Below are positions 44,127 through 54,083 of a stretch of 64,000 nt of DNA, piece after piece. The number at the start of each line of letters is the position of its first letter. Position 1 is the first letter of the stretch. Location of the stretch: positions 62,001-126,000 of the forward strand of contig NZ_JAVFVV010000006.1 of NCBI RefSeq assembly GCF_030929505.1. The letters are read 5' to 3'. A model generated the notes under the pieces. The model was not told where the DNA came from and made no database searches. It saw nothing but the letters and a program-made list of their open reading frames with translations. The stretch comes from Mesorhizobium sp. LHD-90. GTDB taxonomy: Bacteria > Pseudomonadota > Alphaproteobacteria > Rhizobiales > Rhizobiaceae. Both the position numbers and the translations under genes were made by a program.

Positions 44127-44253
44127 TGAGTGCGAACAATCGGCAATATCGGTGATGGTTTCGATGAGACCCGGAATCGCGAGACGGTGGATTCAGGCCA
44201 TCTGCGTCGAGTTTCGGATTTGAGCGTGATGGATTTCATACGCGGATAGGCGG

Positions 44254-45285
44254 CTATCTCTTCTCGATATCCTTCATAAGAGCAACCAACTGCGTTTGCT
44301 TGTGAGTGTTTGTTTTAGCCATTGCTATCTTGAGATACTGGCGGACGGACCCTTCTTTAAGTGCGAGCTGTTCGGAAAGACTTCTAAGAGTTTTCCCCTC
44401 AGCGATCCCCATCGCAATTTCGGCTTCGGTGGAAGACAAGCCGAATTGCTGAACGAGTGACGCCGCAACGTCCATGACTTGTTTGCTTGCAGATCTCACG
44501 ACCAACACCGCCGCACCTGATAGAAAAAATTGTCGCAAGGTTCTGGGAAGTCGAAAAACGTCCAGCACCAAGGTTCGATCGCCAAGCGAGTATACGATTG
44601 GCGGCGAATATTCCTCGGTGGTGTCCATCTGCGTAACCTTTGCAAGCATATCCTTCAACTGCAAGCCTGCTATCTTGTCAGGAGATACAATCTCGTTGCC
44701 TCGCAGCAGGCCAGAGACAGCTAGCAATCTCTCCGCCTCGGCGTTGAGACGAGCGACCTTGCCGTCTCGCCTTATGATGGCGATCCCCCGATCCGCCTCA
44801 TCAAAGCCCTTGATCCAATTCTCAAGTTTGGTCGCGCCAATCGCAAACGCGCGGCTCGCATGGCCCATAATTACACGCCGTAGTCGCGGAATGTGCTCTA
44901 TCAATTCATTCGACGGCTCGCCCGCGCCTTCCGGGCGCTGCACCGAAATCATCCAATCTTTTTGATCTACCCGGAGGTGAATCCCTACGAAATGACCTAG
45001 CCGCCGTCGACGAAGGAAATCCGTGTAGTAGGGATGGCTTCGGATGATATCTGGGCTAACAATGTCGAGATCGGTCGCGAAGCCGTTTCGCCGGGCGACT
45101 TCGAAACTTCGCGGGCGCGGGTCGAGTTCCGACCAGTTCTCCCGGAAATATTCCTCTACATTCTCCCGCAGTGATCGCGAATGAACGCACCAAGGGCCTC
45201 GTTGGTGAGGGTTGGCCGGATCGATAGATGCGCCAAACCCACCAATCAGATCCGCGAGTTTGTCACAGATCGACCTCCATTCCAT
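44254..45285 (-). CDS. LuxR-type transcriptional regulator 1
   Basis: This 343-residue regulator has a C-terminal LuxR helix-turn-helix (FGLSSTEAEIAMGIAEGKTLRSLSEQLALKEGSVRQYLKIAMAKTNTHKQTQLVALM). It has a long N-terminal sensory part with no receiver domain and no recognisable acyl-homoserine-lactone pocket. A PAS-like stretch (RGIAIIRRDGKVARLNAEAERLL) lies near residue 170. It is convergent with the second RTX gene. The same organisation in regulator 2 makes them paralogues. By position they are likely regulators of the RTX genes, with an unknown signal. Confidence 0.8.
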   Translation of the reverse strand: MEWRSICDKLADLIGGFGASIDPANPHQRGPWCVHSRSLRENVEEYFRENWSELDPRPRSFEVARRNGFATDLDIVSPDIIRSHPYYTDFLRRRRLGHFVGIHLRVDQKDWMISVQRPEGAGEPSNELIEHIPRLRRVIMGHASRAFAIGATKLENWIKGFDEADRGIAIIRRDGKVARLNAEAERLLAVSGLLRGNEIVSPDKIAGLQLKDMLAKVTQMDTTEEYSPPIVYSLGDRTLVLDVFRLPRTLRQFFLSGAAVLVVRSASKQVMDVAASLVQQFGLSSTEAEIAMGIAEGKTLRSLSEQLALKEGSVRQYLKIAMAKTNTHKQTQLVALMKDIEKR

Positions 45286-45520
45286 CTCATCGAGTGTCGC
45301 AGCTTCCAGATGCCTTTCAAACTGCAGATAGCTGGCAGAATTGAAAATTTCGACTAACCCCTTTGTCCGTGCATCCGTAGCTTCGAAGCAGTTTAATATA
45401 AGCGATGAGATGCAGTCTCAAAATCCCCAAGGCACAATACCGCAAGTTGCATTTCGGACAAGCTCTTTCTTCGCCGGTAGAGGCCGGCATTTGGAAAGCT
45501 TGCATTCTGTCAAGTCAGCT
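45286..45520. other. Gap between the two LuxR-type genes
   Basis: About 235 bp with the promoter of regulator 1 and no supported gene. Confidence 0.35.
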
Positions 45521-46663
45521 TCATGCGTCTTTCCGATAGATGCGCGTTACCAGAGAAACCAGTTCTGCCTGACGGTGCGTATCTGTCTTGAAATAGATGT
45601 TTTTAAGGTGAACGCGAACGGTCTCGCGTGATAGTTTCATCTCATCCGCGATGGAGTCCAAATCATGCCCGCCGCTCAGGTGACTTGCCACGCGCGCTTC
45701 GGCTGCAGTCAGGCCAAACGCATTTCGTAGGCGAGCCGTAGACGGAAGGGGCCTCTCATCGAGATCTGATACGACCAGGATGGCACTGGTGGATTGGAAC
45801 ACATCTGCAATGAGGCCGATTGTGGGCAGCACATCCACGAGGAGCGGGCGCCTGCCATGTCGGGCAATCACAACGGGTCCAACATCGTTCAGCGCGGACG
45901 CCGTTCGCGTGCGCGTAGCGATCTGGATGACCCGCTGCAGTTCTGCATCGCTTTCATGCCAAGTTGCGTGAAGGCGCCCGTTCGACAACGACAGCCCGAT
46001 GCCGAGTAGCCGTCCTGCCCTCGAGTTGAAGTGCATCACCGTGCCCCGCCAATCCAGCAGGAAGGCCGCGCAGGAGATGCCCAGAACATTGAGACCTGCC
46101 TGTCCCTGTGAAGTGACGAGACGTTCGGATAGGGCTATCAGTCGCCGGAAATGTGGAAGGAGCGTCGCCAGGTATTGCGCGTCTTCCCGGGTAAACTGTC
46201 CCTGACCTTTACCTTTCAGCATAGGCACCGCCCATGGCATGCCTTCGACGCTGCAGGCGGCCATGGCAAACCCCGGAAAGCCGAAGGGCAGGTATAGTTC
46301 ATTGTAGTGACGGAGCCGGCGGCGTTCATCGGCCGTGGAGAGGTCGTCTTCGATTACGACGATTCTGCCGGAGTCGAGCAGCGGAAAGCCGCGCTCAGCC
46401 CGGTAGTGGTTCAGGAACCAGTTGTTTCGAATATATTCCGTAAGAAGATCGCGGAAGTCGTGCGAGATCGGCATATCCAGGACAGACCGGTTGGGACTTC
46501 GCGGGTCAATGCCGCGCGAGTCGGGGTTCCTAGGGTAGAACATGACGCAGGCCGCATCGAGTGAGCGGGCCAAACCATGCAAGGCATCAGGCCAAGTCCC
46601 CGGGACCAGGATTGCCTCGTAGCAGGCGTCGATCGCCCTTTCGATCCGCTCGTGCCGTCCCAC
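45521..46663 (-). CDS. LuxR-type transcriptional regulator 2
   Basis: This 380-residue paralogue of regulator 1 ends with a LuxR helix-turn-helix (FGLTAAEARVASHLSGGHDLDSIADEMKLSRETVRVHLKNIYFKTDTHRQAELVSLV). The N-terminal half (IDACYEAILVPGTWPDALHGLARSL) follows the pattern of LuxR proteins with a GAF- or PAS-like sensory region, including LLDWRGTVMHFNSRAGRLL near residue 205. It starts with GTG 46663 after GGGAGGGAG and is divergent from the 2192-residue RTX gene, so it probably acts on their shared 286-bp control region. Confidence 0.82.
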   Translation of the reverse strand: MGRHERIERAIDACYEAILVPGTWPDALHGLARSLDAACVMFYPRNPDSRGIDPRSPNRSVLDMPISHDFRDLLTEYIRNNWFLNHYRAERGFPLLDSGRIVVIEDDLSTADERRRLRHYNELYLPFGFPGFAMAACSVEGMPWAVPMLKGKGQGQFTREDAQYLATLLPHFRRLIALSERLVTSQGQAGLNVLGISCAAFLLDWRGTVMHFNSRAGRLLGIGLSLSNGRLHATWHESDAELQRVIQIATRTRTASALNDVGPVVIARHGRRPLLVDVLPTIGLIADVFQSTSAILVVSDLDERPLPSTARLRNAFGLTAAEARVASHLSGGHDLDSIADEMKLSRETVRVHLKNIYFKTDTHRQAELVSLVTRIYRKDA

Positions 46664-46949
46664 AGCTCCCTCCCTAGCTTAGATTCGATGATATCTTTGA
46701 TGCCCTCGTCACACTTGATATTTGCAGTTCCCCAGATCGATTGGCTCGAGCGGCAGTGAGTTCAGGTGCGAGGCGAGCTCGGCCTGTCGGTTCGCTCTGG
46801 TCTTGGCATCCAGGATATTCCTCCCGGCGCTTTTGTCGATAATACCGAAATACAACGCTGCTCACCCGTTTGAGGTATGACGCGACTTCTCCCTCTCGCT
46901 AGCCTGCGTTGAGGCTACGGCTGCGGGTTCGCAAGGGAGGGGAACGATC
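46664..46949. other. Divergent control region between LuxR regulator 2 and the largest RTX gene
   Basis: This 286-bp gap must contain both promoters. A perfect short dyad TAGCCT-N6-AGGCTA sits at 46900-46917, and the RTX gene has GGGAGGGGAA before its start. Confidence 0.4.
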
Positions 46950-49900
46950 ATGGCATCTCCAACTGATATCCTGGTCACCGGTGGCATCGTCGGTGAAGGC
47001 GCACCGGCCGGCACTGTCGTCGCCGTGCTCGACGCGGTCGACGCCGATGCCGGCGACAGCTTCACTTACACGCTCACGGACGACCTTTCGGGTTTCTTCG
47101 AGATCGTCGGAAAGAACATCCGGGTGAAGGCCGGCGCCGTCCTCGACTACGAGGCGATAGCTTCACACCAACACACGATTACGGTTCAGGTGACCGACTC
47201 CACCGGCGGCACTTATCAGGAAGAAGTCGCGATCATCGTCCAGAACCTCAACGAGATCGCCGGCACCGGGGAGGACGATCCAGCTCTGAACGGGACAACG
47301 AGCGATGACCTGATCGAGGCGCTTGGCGGAAACGACACCGTCGACAGCGGCAGCGGTTCGGACACCGTCTTCGGCGGCGACGGCGACGATTCCATCTATG
47401 GCGGCGATGATGATGACACACTCTTGGGTGACGCCGGAAATGATTATCTCTCCGGCGGCGAGGGCAACGATACGCTGGATGTCGGCCTCGACGGCGGCGC
47501 CGCCATCGGGGAGGGCGGCAACGACCGGCTGACAGGCAGCGACGTCGACGATTTCCTTTCCGGCGGCGGTGGCAACGACACGATCAATGCCGGTGGTGGC
47601 GCCGACGGGCTAATCGACGACAACGCTGTGGGCTCGACCGGCATCGATGTCTTGAATGGCGGGGCTGGAAACGACGACATCGCATCCTTGGGAGGGGCGG
47701 ATACGATCGACGGCGGCGACGGCGACGACAAGGCACACATTCACCGCGGGCTGGCGACGGCCGCGTTCCTCATCGAAATGGTCGATACGGCGACCGTCAC
47801 CGAAATTGGTGATGGCACGACCTTCGTCAATGTGGAGAACCTCACTTTCGAGAGCGGGTCCGGCGACGACGTCGTCACTACGCTCGGCGGCGACGATAAG
47901 ATCTTCGGCGGCGCCGGCAACGATACGCTGAGCGGCGGCGGCGGGACCGATATCCTGTCCGGCGATGCCGGAGAGGACACTCTTTCCGGCGGCCCTGGAC
48001 AAGACACGCTTTGGGGCGGCGCGGACGGCGACACGCTCGACACCGGTGCCGATGGCGGCTACGCCCATGGTGAGGCCGGCGACGATGGACTGACAGGGGG
48101 CGACGGCGCCGACGCGCTGAATGGTGGCGCCGACAACGACACGATCAGTGCGGGAGGCGGCGCCGACACGATCCTCGACGACGACGGTTCAAACTTGAAC
48201 ACGGACGCTCTCGATGGCGGGGCGGGCGACGATACCATCTATTCCCACGGCGGCGCCGACACGATCGACGGCGGTGCAGACACCGACAAGGTGGTCATAA
48301 ACCGGGCGGCTGTGACTACCGCAGTCACCGTCGTGATGACTGGCAACCCTGCCGTGACCGGAGTGGGCGAGGGGGCGACCTTCGTCAATGTCGAGGTCCT
48401 GCAGTTCATCGGCGGCGCCGGCGACGACGTCGTGCTCGCTATTGGCGGAAACGACGATCTCGCCGGTGGTGATGGAGGTGACACGCTCTCGAGCGACGCG
48501 GGCGATGACCAACTCTTCGGCGACAACGGCGACGACTTTCTCACAGGTGGCGGTGACGATGACTGGCTCGACGGCGGTGTCGGTTCCGACAAAGCGATCT
48601 ATTCGGGCAATCGGTCGGATTACCAGGTCACACGAAACCCAGACGGCAGTCTGACAATCGCCGACCTCAGGGGCGGTGCTCCTGACGGAACCGATAATGT
48701 CATCGGGGTCGAGAGCTTTGCATTCGCCGATGGCGAAAAGAGCTTGGATCAACTGCTCCCGAACAATGCCCCCACGATCACCTCCAACGGTGGCGGCCAA
48801 ACGGCCGCGATCTCGGTCGCCGAGAACACCACCGCCGTAGCCACCGTGTCGGCGACCGACCCGGATGCGGGCGACCAGGTGACCTATTCGATCGTCGGCG
48901 GCTTCGACGGCAACCTGTTTACGATCGACAGTCAGACCGGAGCTCTCTCCTTCACACAATCTCAGGACTACGAGAACCCGAATCTCAATGGCGGCTGGTT
49001 CGATTATCTTTATGACGTGCAAGTGCGCGCAACGGACAGCGAAGGTGCCTTCGACGATCAGCTGATCACGGTCACGTTGACTGATGAAAACGAAGTCGAG
49101 AACGATGCACCGATCTTCGTCGGCGACGGCCTTCCAGAGATCTTGGTCGCGAATAATGGCGGTGGGCAGGTCAAGCAGAATGGCGGTGATTTCAACTTCA
49201 CCACCAGCACTACCTTCGCGGTGACAGGCGGATTTCCCTACGGAATGGACGCGGCTGACGTCAACGGCGACGGCCGGCTCGATTTCGCCGTCACCGGCGA
49301 CAACGGCTACGGACGCCTGTATCTCAACAACGGTGACGGAACCTTCACTGACAGTGGCAATCAGTTCCCCGCCCAGTTCCAGAGCCGCGCCTATTTCCTC
49401 GACGTCAACAATGATGGGCAGATGGAACTAGCCTTTCTCAATATCCATGGATCCGTCGACATCTACTCGAACGACGGAACCGGCACCTTCAGTCTCACAC
49501 AGCAGTTCGCCTCCGGCACCGGGTCGATGAATTTCGGCGATCTCAATGGAGATGGGTTCGTAGATTTGGTGCTATCGGAGTCTTTCACTTCCGAAAAGAT
49601 CTACTTCAACAATGGAAGCGGTCAATTCCAGCCCTCGGACCAACAGTTCCCGGCGCTCGAATCAGGCGGCAACGCCCTGGCTGACCTCGACGGCGACGGT
49701 GATCTGGACCTGGTGGTAGCGACAGTTACCCAGCCAACGCAGGTCTACTTCAACGATGGCCAGGGAGAAATGGTCGATACCGGCCAGGCGCTGGACGAAG
49801 CGCTACTGGTGTTGGCCGGCGACGTCAATGAGGACGGCCACACCGACCTGGTCACCAGCAACTCCGTCGAAAGCAAGCTTTACCTCAATGACGGCTCAGG

Positions 49901-52900
49901 CGGGTTCTCTTCCCCGGTTTCACTGCAGTTTCCGGTTCGCCAACTCGTGGATCTGAATGGTGACGGCCATCTCGACGCCGTCGCAAATAACTATCCCGAC
50001 AACCTGACAATCTACCGTGGGGACGGAACCGGTTCCTTCAGCGCGGCCGCAACGATAGCGGGTCAGACAAATACTTTCCTGGTGGCAGATACCGGGCTGG
50101 GCGACGGCTCCATCTCTGTAACCGAGAAAACCACGTCGGTTGCTCAGCTGCGAGCGTTCGATGCGAATCCCGGGCAGACGCTGACCTATTCCATCGCTGG
50201 CGGTGCCGATGCTTCGCGTTTCGCAATCGATCCTACCTCGGGTGCACTTTCTTTCATCCCTGCGCCGGACTTCGAGAGCCCAGCCGACTCGGATGCCGAC
50301 AACATCTACCAGGTCTCCGTCGAGGTCTCGGACGGCAACGGAGGGACCGCCACCCGGGATCTCGTGATTACGGTCACCAACTCGGCCAGCGGATTGACCT
50401 TGGACAACTCCTCGATCGACGAGAATGCAACGGGGTCAACGCTTGTCGGACTGCTGACTCCCACCGATCCGGCAGACGCGGAAACGATCACTCTCGTGGA
50501 CGATGGCGGCGGCTTCTTTGCGCTCGTCAACGGCAACGAGCTTGTGGTGGCGGAAGGCGCACTGCTCGACGCGGAAACTCAGGCTTCCCATCAGATCACC
50601 GTGCGTGTGACGGACGCTGGCGGCGCCTCGCGCGACAAGACGTTCATCATCACGGTGAACGACGTCAACGAAGAGCCCACCTCGCTGACCGTGACCGGCG
50701 ACACGATCGCGGAGGATGCAACAGAAGGTCTCTTAGTCGGCACCCTGAGTTCGACCGATCCGGACTCCGGAGACACCCTCACATACTCGCTGACCGATGA
50801 CGGCGGTGGGTTGTTCACACTGGTGGATAACAAGATCCAGGTCGCCGCAGGAGCGAGCTTCGACTTTGAGACCGACGAGACGCACACGATTTCCGTGGAC
50901 GTCACGGATTCGGGCGGTCTCACCCGCTCGGCGACCATCACCATCAACGTCACCAACGTCAACGAGCAGCCCGACTCGCTCGTCGTCACTGGTAACGAGG
51001 TCGATGAGAACGCCGTGGCCGGCACGGTCGTGGCCACGATCGATGCCACGGACCCAGACGCCGGCGACAGCTTGACCTTCTCGCTCGCCGACAACGCGGG
51101 CGGCCGCTTCGTGATCGTAGACAACGAGATCAGAGTTGCCGACGGCGCCGACCTCGACTTCGAAGTTGACACCGAGCAGGCGATCGTCGTCAACGCGACC
51201 GACGCGGCGGGTCTGACCCGCAGCGTCACGGTGACGATCAACGTGCTCAATGTCGACGAGGCGCCGAACGCCATCGAGTTGACTGGGGGCGAGGTCAAGG
51301 AGAATTCGCCAGCAGGCACCGTGGTGGCCACTCTCGAAGGGTCCGACCCCGACGGTCCCGGTGGGCTGGCATTTGTGCTGATTGATGACGCAGACGGCCG
51401 TTTCGAAATCGTGGGCAACTCGATAGTCGTAGCGGCCGGAGCCGTCCTCGATTTCGAACAGCAGCCTTCTCACAATGTCACTGTCGAGGTGACCGACCCC
51501 AGTGGCCTCAGCTACACGGAGAGCTTCGAGATCACAATCATCAACGCAAACGAGGCCCCCACGGACATTGGCGTGACAGGCGGCACGGTTACTGAGAACC
51601 AGGCTCCCGGCGCACTCGTCGCCGTGCTGAACGCGGTAGATGCCGACGCCGGCGACACGCTCGAGTTCACTATTGACGATCCCTCGGGCTTGTTCGAAAT
51701 CGTCGGCAATGAGATACGAGTAGCAGCTGGTGCTCAGATCGACTTCGAAACCGCGATGTCACATATTGTGACGCTTACGGTGACCGACGGCTCCGGAGAG
51801 ACCTACCAAGAAGAGCTGATCATCCAGGTCCAGAACGTTGCGCCCGTTATCATCGGCACGGCAGCGGCGAACACTCTGCCCGGCACGAGCGAGGAGGACC
51901 AGATCTTCGGCCGTGCGGGGAACGACACATTGTCGGGCCTTGCCGGCAGCGATGAACTGTTCGGCGAGGTTGGCAATGACCGGCTCACCGGCGGAGCCGG
52001 CGTTGATACGTTGTCCGGCGGAGCGGGCAACGACACGTATACCCTAACGGCGGACGACCCTGCCGAAGACACTGTTGTCGAGCTTTCTGGCGAAGGCACT
52101 GACACAGTGGAGACGGACCAGAGCTACACGCTGACCGCCTTCGTCGAGAACCTGTTTCTGACCGGAAGCGCGAGCATCGACGGAACGGGCAACGAACTCT
52201 CCAACACCATTACCGGAAATACCGGGAGCAATGTGCTCGACGGTGGAGCCGCCGCCGACACGATGAGGGGCGGGCAGGGCGACGATGTCTACTACGTCGA
52301 GTCAATTGGTGATGCTGTCACGGAATCCTCCAACAGCGGCTCGGACGAGGTCAGGACTACGCTGACAAGCTATCTCTTGGTCGGCAACGTCGAGCGGCTG
52401 ACCTATACCGGCGTGGCCAACTTCACCGGCACGGGCAATTCGCTCGCCAACACCATCACGGGAGGAAACGGAGGGGATACGCTCGATGGCCTCGGTGGTG
52501 CCGACATCCTTATCGGGATCGGTGGCGACGACACCTACGTCGTCAACAATGTCGGTGATCAGGTCGTCGAAGCTGCCGATGAGGGCTTTGACACAGTGCG
52601 GAGTTCTGTCACCTACACATTGGGTAGTGATGTCGACCAGCTCATCCTTACGGGATCAGGAGGCCTTGGTGGCACGGGCAACGAGCTCAACAACAGCCTC
52701 ATAGGCAACACTGGCGCCAACACATTGGACGGCGGGCTTGGTCTCGACATCCTGACTGGCGGCTCGGGCAACGATACATATATCGTCACCGACGTTGGCG
52801 ATACCATCGTCGAGGCGGCGGGCGCTGGGACCGGCACAGACACTGTTCGGACGAGTTTGGTGTCGTATTTGCTGGATACGAACGTCGAGAACCTCATCTT

Positions 52901-53528
52901 TACGGGAGGGGCAAACTTCGCAGGCACCGGCAATGCCTTGGCGAACATCATAACGGGCGGCGATGGCAACGATACGCTGACCGGCGGCCTCGGAGATACG
53001 CTGAGAGGATTGGCGGGCAACGACACCTACGTGGTCGATATATCGACAGCCACTGTCACGGAAGGCTCCAATGCTGGCATCGATATCGTTCAGTCGTCAG
53101 CCAACTTTACTCTCGGCGCGAACCTTGAAAATCTGATGCTGACGGGCACTGCTTCGAACGGCACGGGCAACGGCCTCGCCAACGTGATCATGGGCAATAG
53201 CAGTTCCAACACGCTCTCGGGTCAAGGCGGTAACGACCGGCTCATCGGCGCAGACGGCAACGACACGCTAACGGGTGGCACCGCGAATGACGTCTATGTA
53301 TTCGGGGAAAGTTTCGGTCGCGACGTCATTAGTGGCTTTTCCCTGACAGGTTCATCGAGCGATCAGATTGAGTTTTCGAATTCGGTCTTCACGAGCTTCG
53401 CTGCGGTCCAGGCGGCAATGGCGCAGGTCGGTGCCAACGCCGTTATCACCTATGATACGAACAACACGATCACATTGACCGGCGTCAACGTGGCGAACCT
53501 TAACGCCGGTGACTTTGTGTTCGTGTGA
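46950..53528 (+). CDS. Giant RTX, cadherin-like and FG-GAP repeat protein, 2192 residues
   Basis: This is a mosaic of extracellular repeat domains. Residues about 1-100 form a cadherin-like module. Then come RTX blocks to about 560, and a cadherin-like module at 606-715 (AENTTAVATVSATDPDAGD). About 728-1040 carry FG-GAP/VCBS repeats (DVNGDGRLDFAV, DLNGDGFVDLVL, DLDGDGDLDLVV) that would fold as a beta-propeller. Six or so tandem cadherin-like modules follow (1050-1640; recurring DPDAGDSLTFSL). A final RTX region ends in a serralysin-type C-terminus (LNAGDFVFV). There is no signal peptide. It is probably a type I-secreted adhesin or matrix protein. It is followed by a terminator. Confidence 0.88.
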   Translation: MASPTDILVTGGIVGEGAPAGTVVAVLDAVDADAGDSFTYTLTDDLSGFFEIVGKNIRVKAGAVLDYEAIASHQHTITVQVTDSTGGTYQEEVAIIVQNLNEIAGTGEDDPALNGTTSDDLIEALGGNDTVDSGSGSDTVFGGDGDDSIYGGDDDDTLLGDAGNDYLSGGEGNDTLDVGLDGGAAIGEGGNDRLTGSDVDDFLSGGGGNDTINAGGGADGLIDDNAVGSTGIDVLNGGAGNDDIASLGGADTIDGGDGDDKAHIHRGLATAAFLIEMVDTATVTEIGDGTTFVNVENLTFESGSGDDVVTTLGGDDKIFGGAGNDTLSGGGGTDILSGDAGEDTLSGGPGQDTLWGGADGDTLDTGADGGYAHGEAGDDGLTGGDGADALNGGADNDTISAGGGADTILDDDGSNLNTDALDGGAGDDTIYSHGGADTIDGGADTDKVVINRAAVTTAVTVVMTGNPAVTGVGEGATFVNVEVLQFIGGAGDDVVLAIGGNDDLAGGDGGDTLSSDAGDDQLFGDNGDDFLTGGGDDDWLDGGVGSDKAIYSGNRSDYQVTRNPDGSLTIADLRGGAPDGTDNVIGVESFAFADGEKSLDQLLPNNAPTITSNGGGQTAAISVAENTTAVATVSATDPDAGDQVTYSIVGGFDGNLFTIDSQTGALSFTQSQDYENPNLNGGWFDYLYDVQVRATDSEGAFDDQLITVTLTDENEVENDAPIFVGDGLPEILVANNGGGQVKQNGGDFNFTTSTTFAVTGGFPYGMDAADVNGDGRLDFAVTGDNGYGRLYLNNGDGTFTDSGNQFPAQFQSRAYFLDVNNDGQMELAFLNIHGSVDIYSNDGTGTFSLTQQFASGTGSMNFGDLNGDGFVDLVLSESFTSEKIYFNNGSGQFQPSDQQFPALESGGNALADLDGDGDLDLVVATVTQPTQVYFNDGQGEMVDTGQALDEALLVLAGDVNEDGHTDLVTSNSVESKLYLNDGSGGFSSPVSLQFPVRQLVDLNGDGHLDAVANNYPDNLTIYRGDGTGSFSAAATIAGQTNTFLVADTGLGDGSISVTEKTTSVAQLRAFDANPGQTLTYSIAGGADASRFAIDPTSGALSFIPAPDFESPADSDADNIYQVSVEVSDGNGGTATRDLVITVTNSASGLTLDNSSIDENATGSTLVGLLTPTDPADAETITLVDDGGGFFALVNGNELVVAEGALLDAETQASHQITVRVTDAGGASRDKTFIITVNDVNEEPTSLTVTGDTIAEDATEGLLVGTLSSTDPDSGDTLTYSLTDDGGGLFTLVDNKIQVAAGASFDFETDETHTISVDVTDSGGLTRSATITINVTNVNEQPDSLVVTGNEVDENAVAGTVVATIDATDPDAGDSLTFSLADNAGGRFVIVDNEIRVADGADLDFEVDTEQAIVVNATDAAGLTRSVTVTINVLNVDEAPNAIELTGGEVKENSPAGTVVATLEGSDPDGPGGLAFVLIDDADGRFEIVGNSIVVAAGAVLDFEQQPSHNVTVEVTDPSGLSYTESFEITIINANEAPTDIGVTGGTVTENQAPGALVAVLNAVDADAGDTLEFTIDDPSGLFEIVGNEIRVAAGAQIDFETAMSHIVTLTVTDGSGETYQEELIIQVQNVAPVIIGTAAANTLPGTSEEDQIFGRAGNDTLSGLAGSDELFGEVGNDRLTGGAGVDTLSGGAGNDTYTLTADDPAEDTVVELSGEGTDTVETDQSYTLTAFVENLFLTGSASIDGTGNELSNTITGNTGSNVLDGGAAADTMRGGQGDDVYYVESIGDAVTESSNSGSDEVRTTLTSYLLVGNVERLTYTGVANFTGTGNSLANTITGGNGGDTLDGLGGADILIGIGGDDTYVVNNVGDQVVEAADEGFDTVRSSVTYTLGSDVDQLILTGSGGLGGTGNELNNSLIGNTGANTLDGGLGLDILTGGSGNDTYIVTDVGDTIVEAAGAGTGTDTVRTSLVSYLLDTNVENLIFTGGANFAGTGNALANIITGGDGNDTLTGGLGDTLRGLAGNDTYVVDISTATVTEGSNAGIDIVQSSANFTLGANLENLMLTGTASNGTGNGLANVIMGNSSSNTLSGQGGNDRLIGADGNDTLTGGTANDVYVFGESFGRDVISGFSLTGSSSDQIEFSNSVFTSFAAVQAAMAQVGANAVITYDTNNTITLTGVNVANLNAGDFVFV

Positions 53529-53544
53529 ATCACATCCCGTGGAG

Positions 53545-53578
53545 GGAGCGCGGTGGCAATCGGGCGCCGCGCTCCTTT
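53545..53578 (+). terminator. Rho-independent terminator after the giant RTX gene
   Basis: GGAGCGCGG pairs perfectly with CCGCGCTCC across a 13-nt loop and is followed by TTT, 16 bp after the RTX stop. Confidence 0.65.
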
Positions 53579-54083
53579 GGGCTTTCCTGGGTGGGACTCG
53601 GCACGCTGGCGGTGTATCATAGCGCACACAGCCGCAGTTTCGGCCGCCGCCTGGTCGAACGCTGCATCGCAACGCCCGGCGCGGCGGCGCCAAGGCAGTC
53701 GGCATCCATTCGGCCGGCTTCATGGAGCGGGCCTGCGGCATGTATGAACTCGCCAGCTTCGTGTGAAGCCAAAAATGCGACAGCTACGCTTCCAGCATTC
53801 TGAATTTTGACCGCAGCCTCGACGGCGAGCTCGTTATCACATACGAACTGTCGCTGTAGGACCGCATACCAAACGACAGAGCCTAGCCGCGGCTCACGTA
53901 GAAGCCAATGCGGTCCAGTTGCGGGCATTTAGCATTAGAACAAAAGGAGAACTTCCGGTGGGGATTCCGGTGGGGATTTGGGTCACAAAACCTACACCGG
54001 GACCCCTTTTGTTCCTAGGCGGAAGCAATGATAGAAAATTTGGGGTTGCGCTAAACCCCTTGCTTCTCTAGGGGTTCGCATCA
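53579..54083. other. Right end of the island without a supported gene
   Basis: About 500 bp. A short stretch, 53776-53859, reads CDSYASSILNFDRSLDGE and on to a TAG stop, like the tail of a lost gene. Tandem TCCGGTGGGGAT copies lie near 53955. Two overlapping hairpins (54042-54076) sit just before tRNA-Pro. Confidence 0.35.

Noticed and set aside
46950-53528. Regular short repeats that might suggest a CRISPR array or minisatellite
   Set aside because: The repeats are in frame, vary at third positions and encode RTX and cadherin-like modules; there are no unique spacers of constant length.
34786-53528. Type I secretion genes expected beside RTX genes
   Set aside because: I looked for HlyB-, HlyD- and TolC-like proteins and found none; the ABC proteins in the window are sugar importers and a KpsM-like permease.
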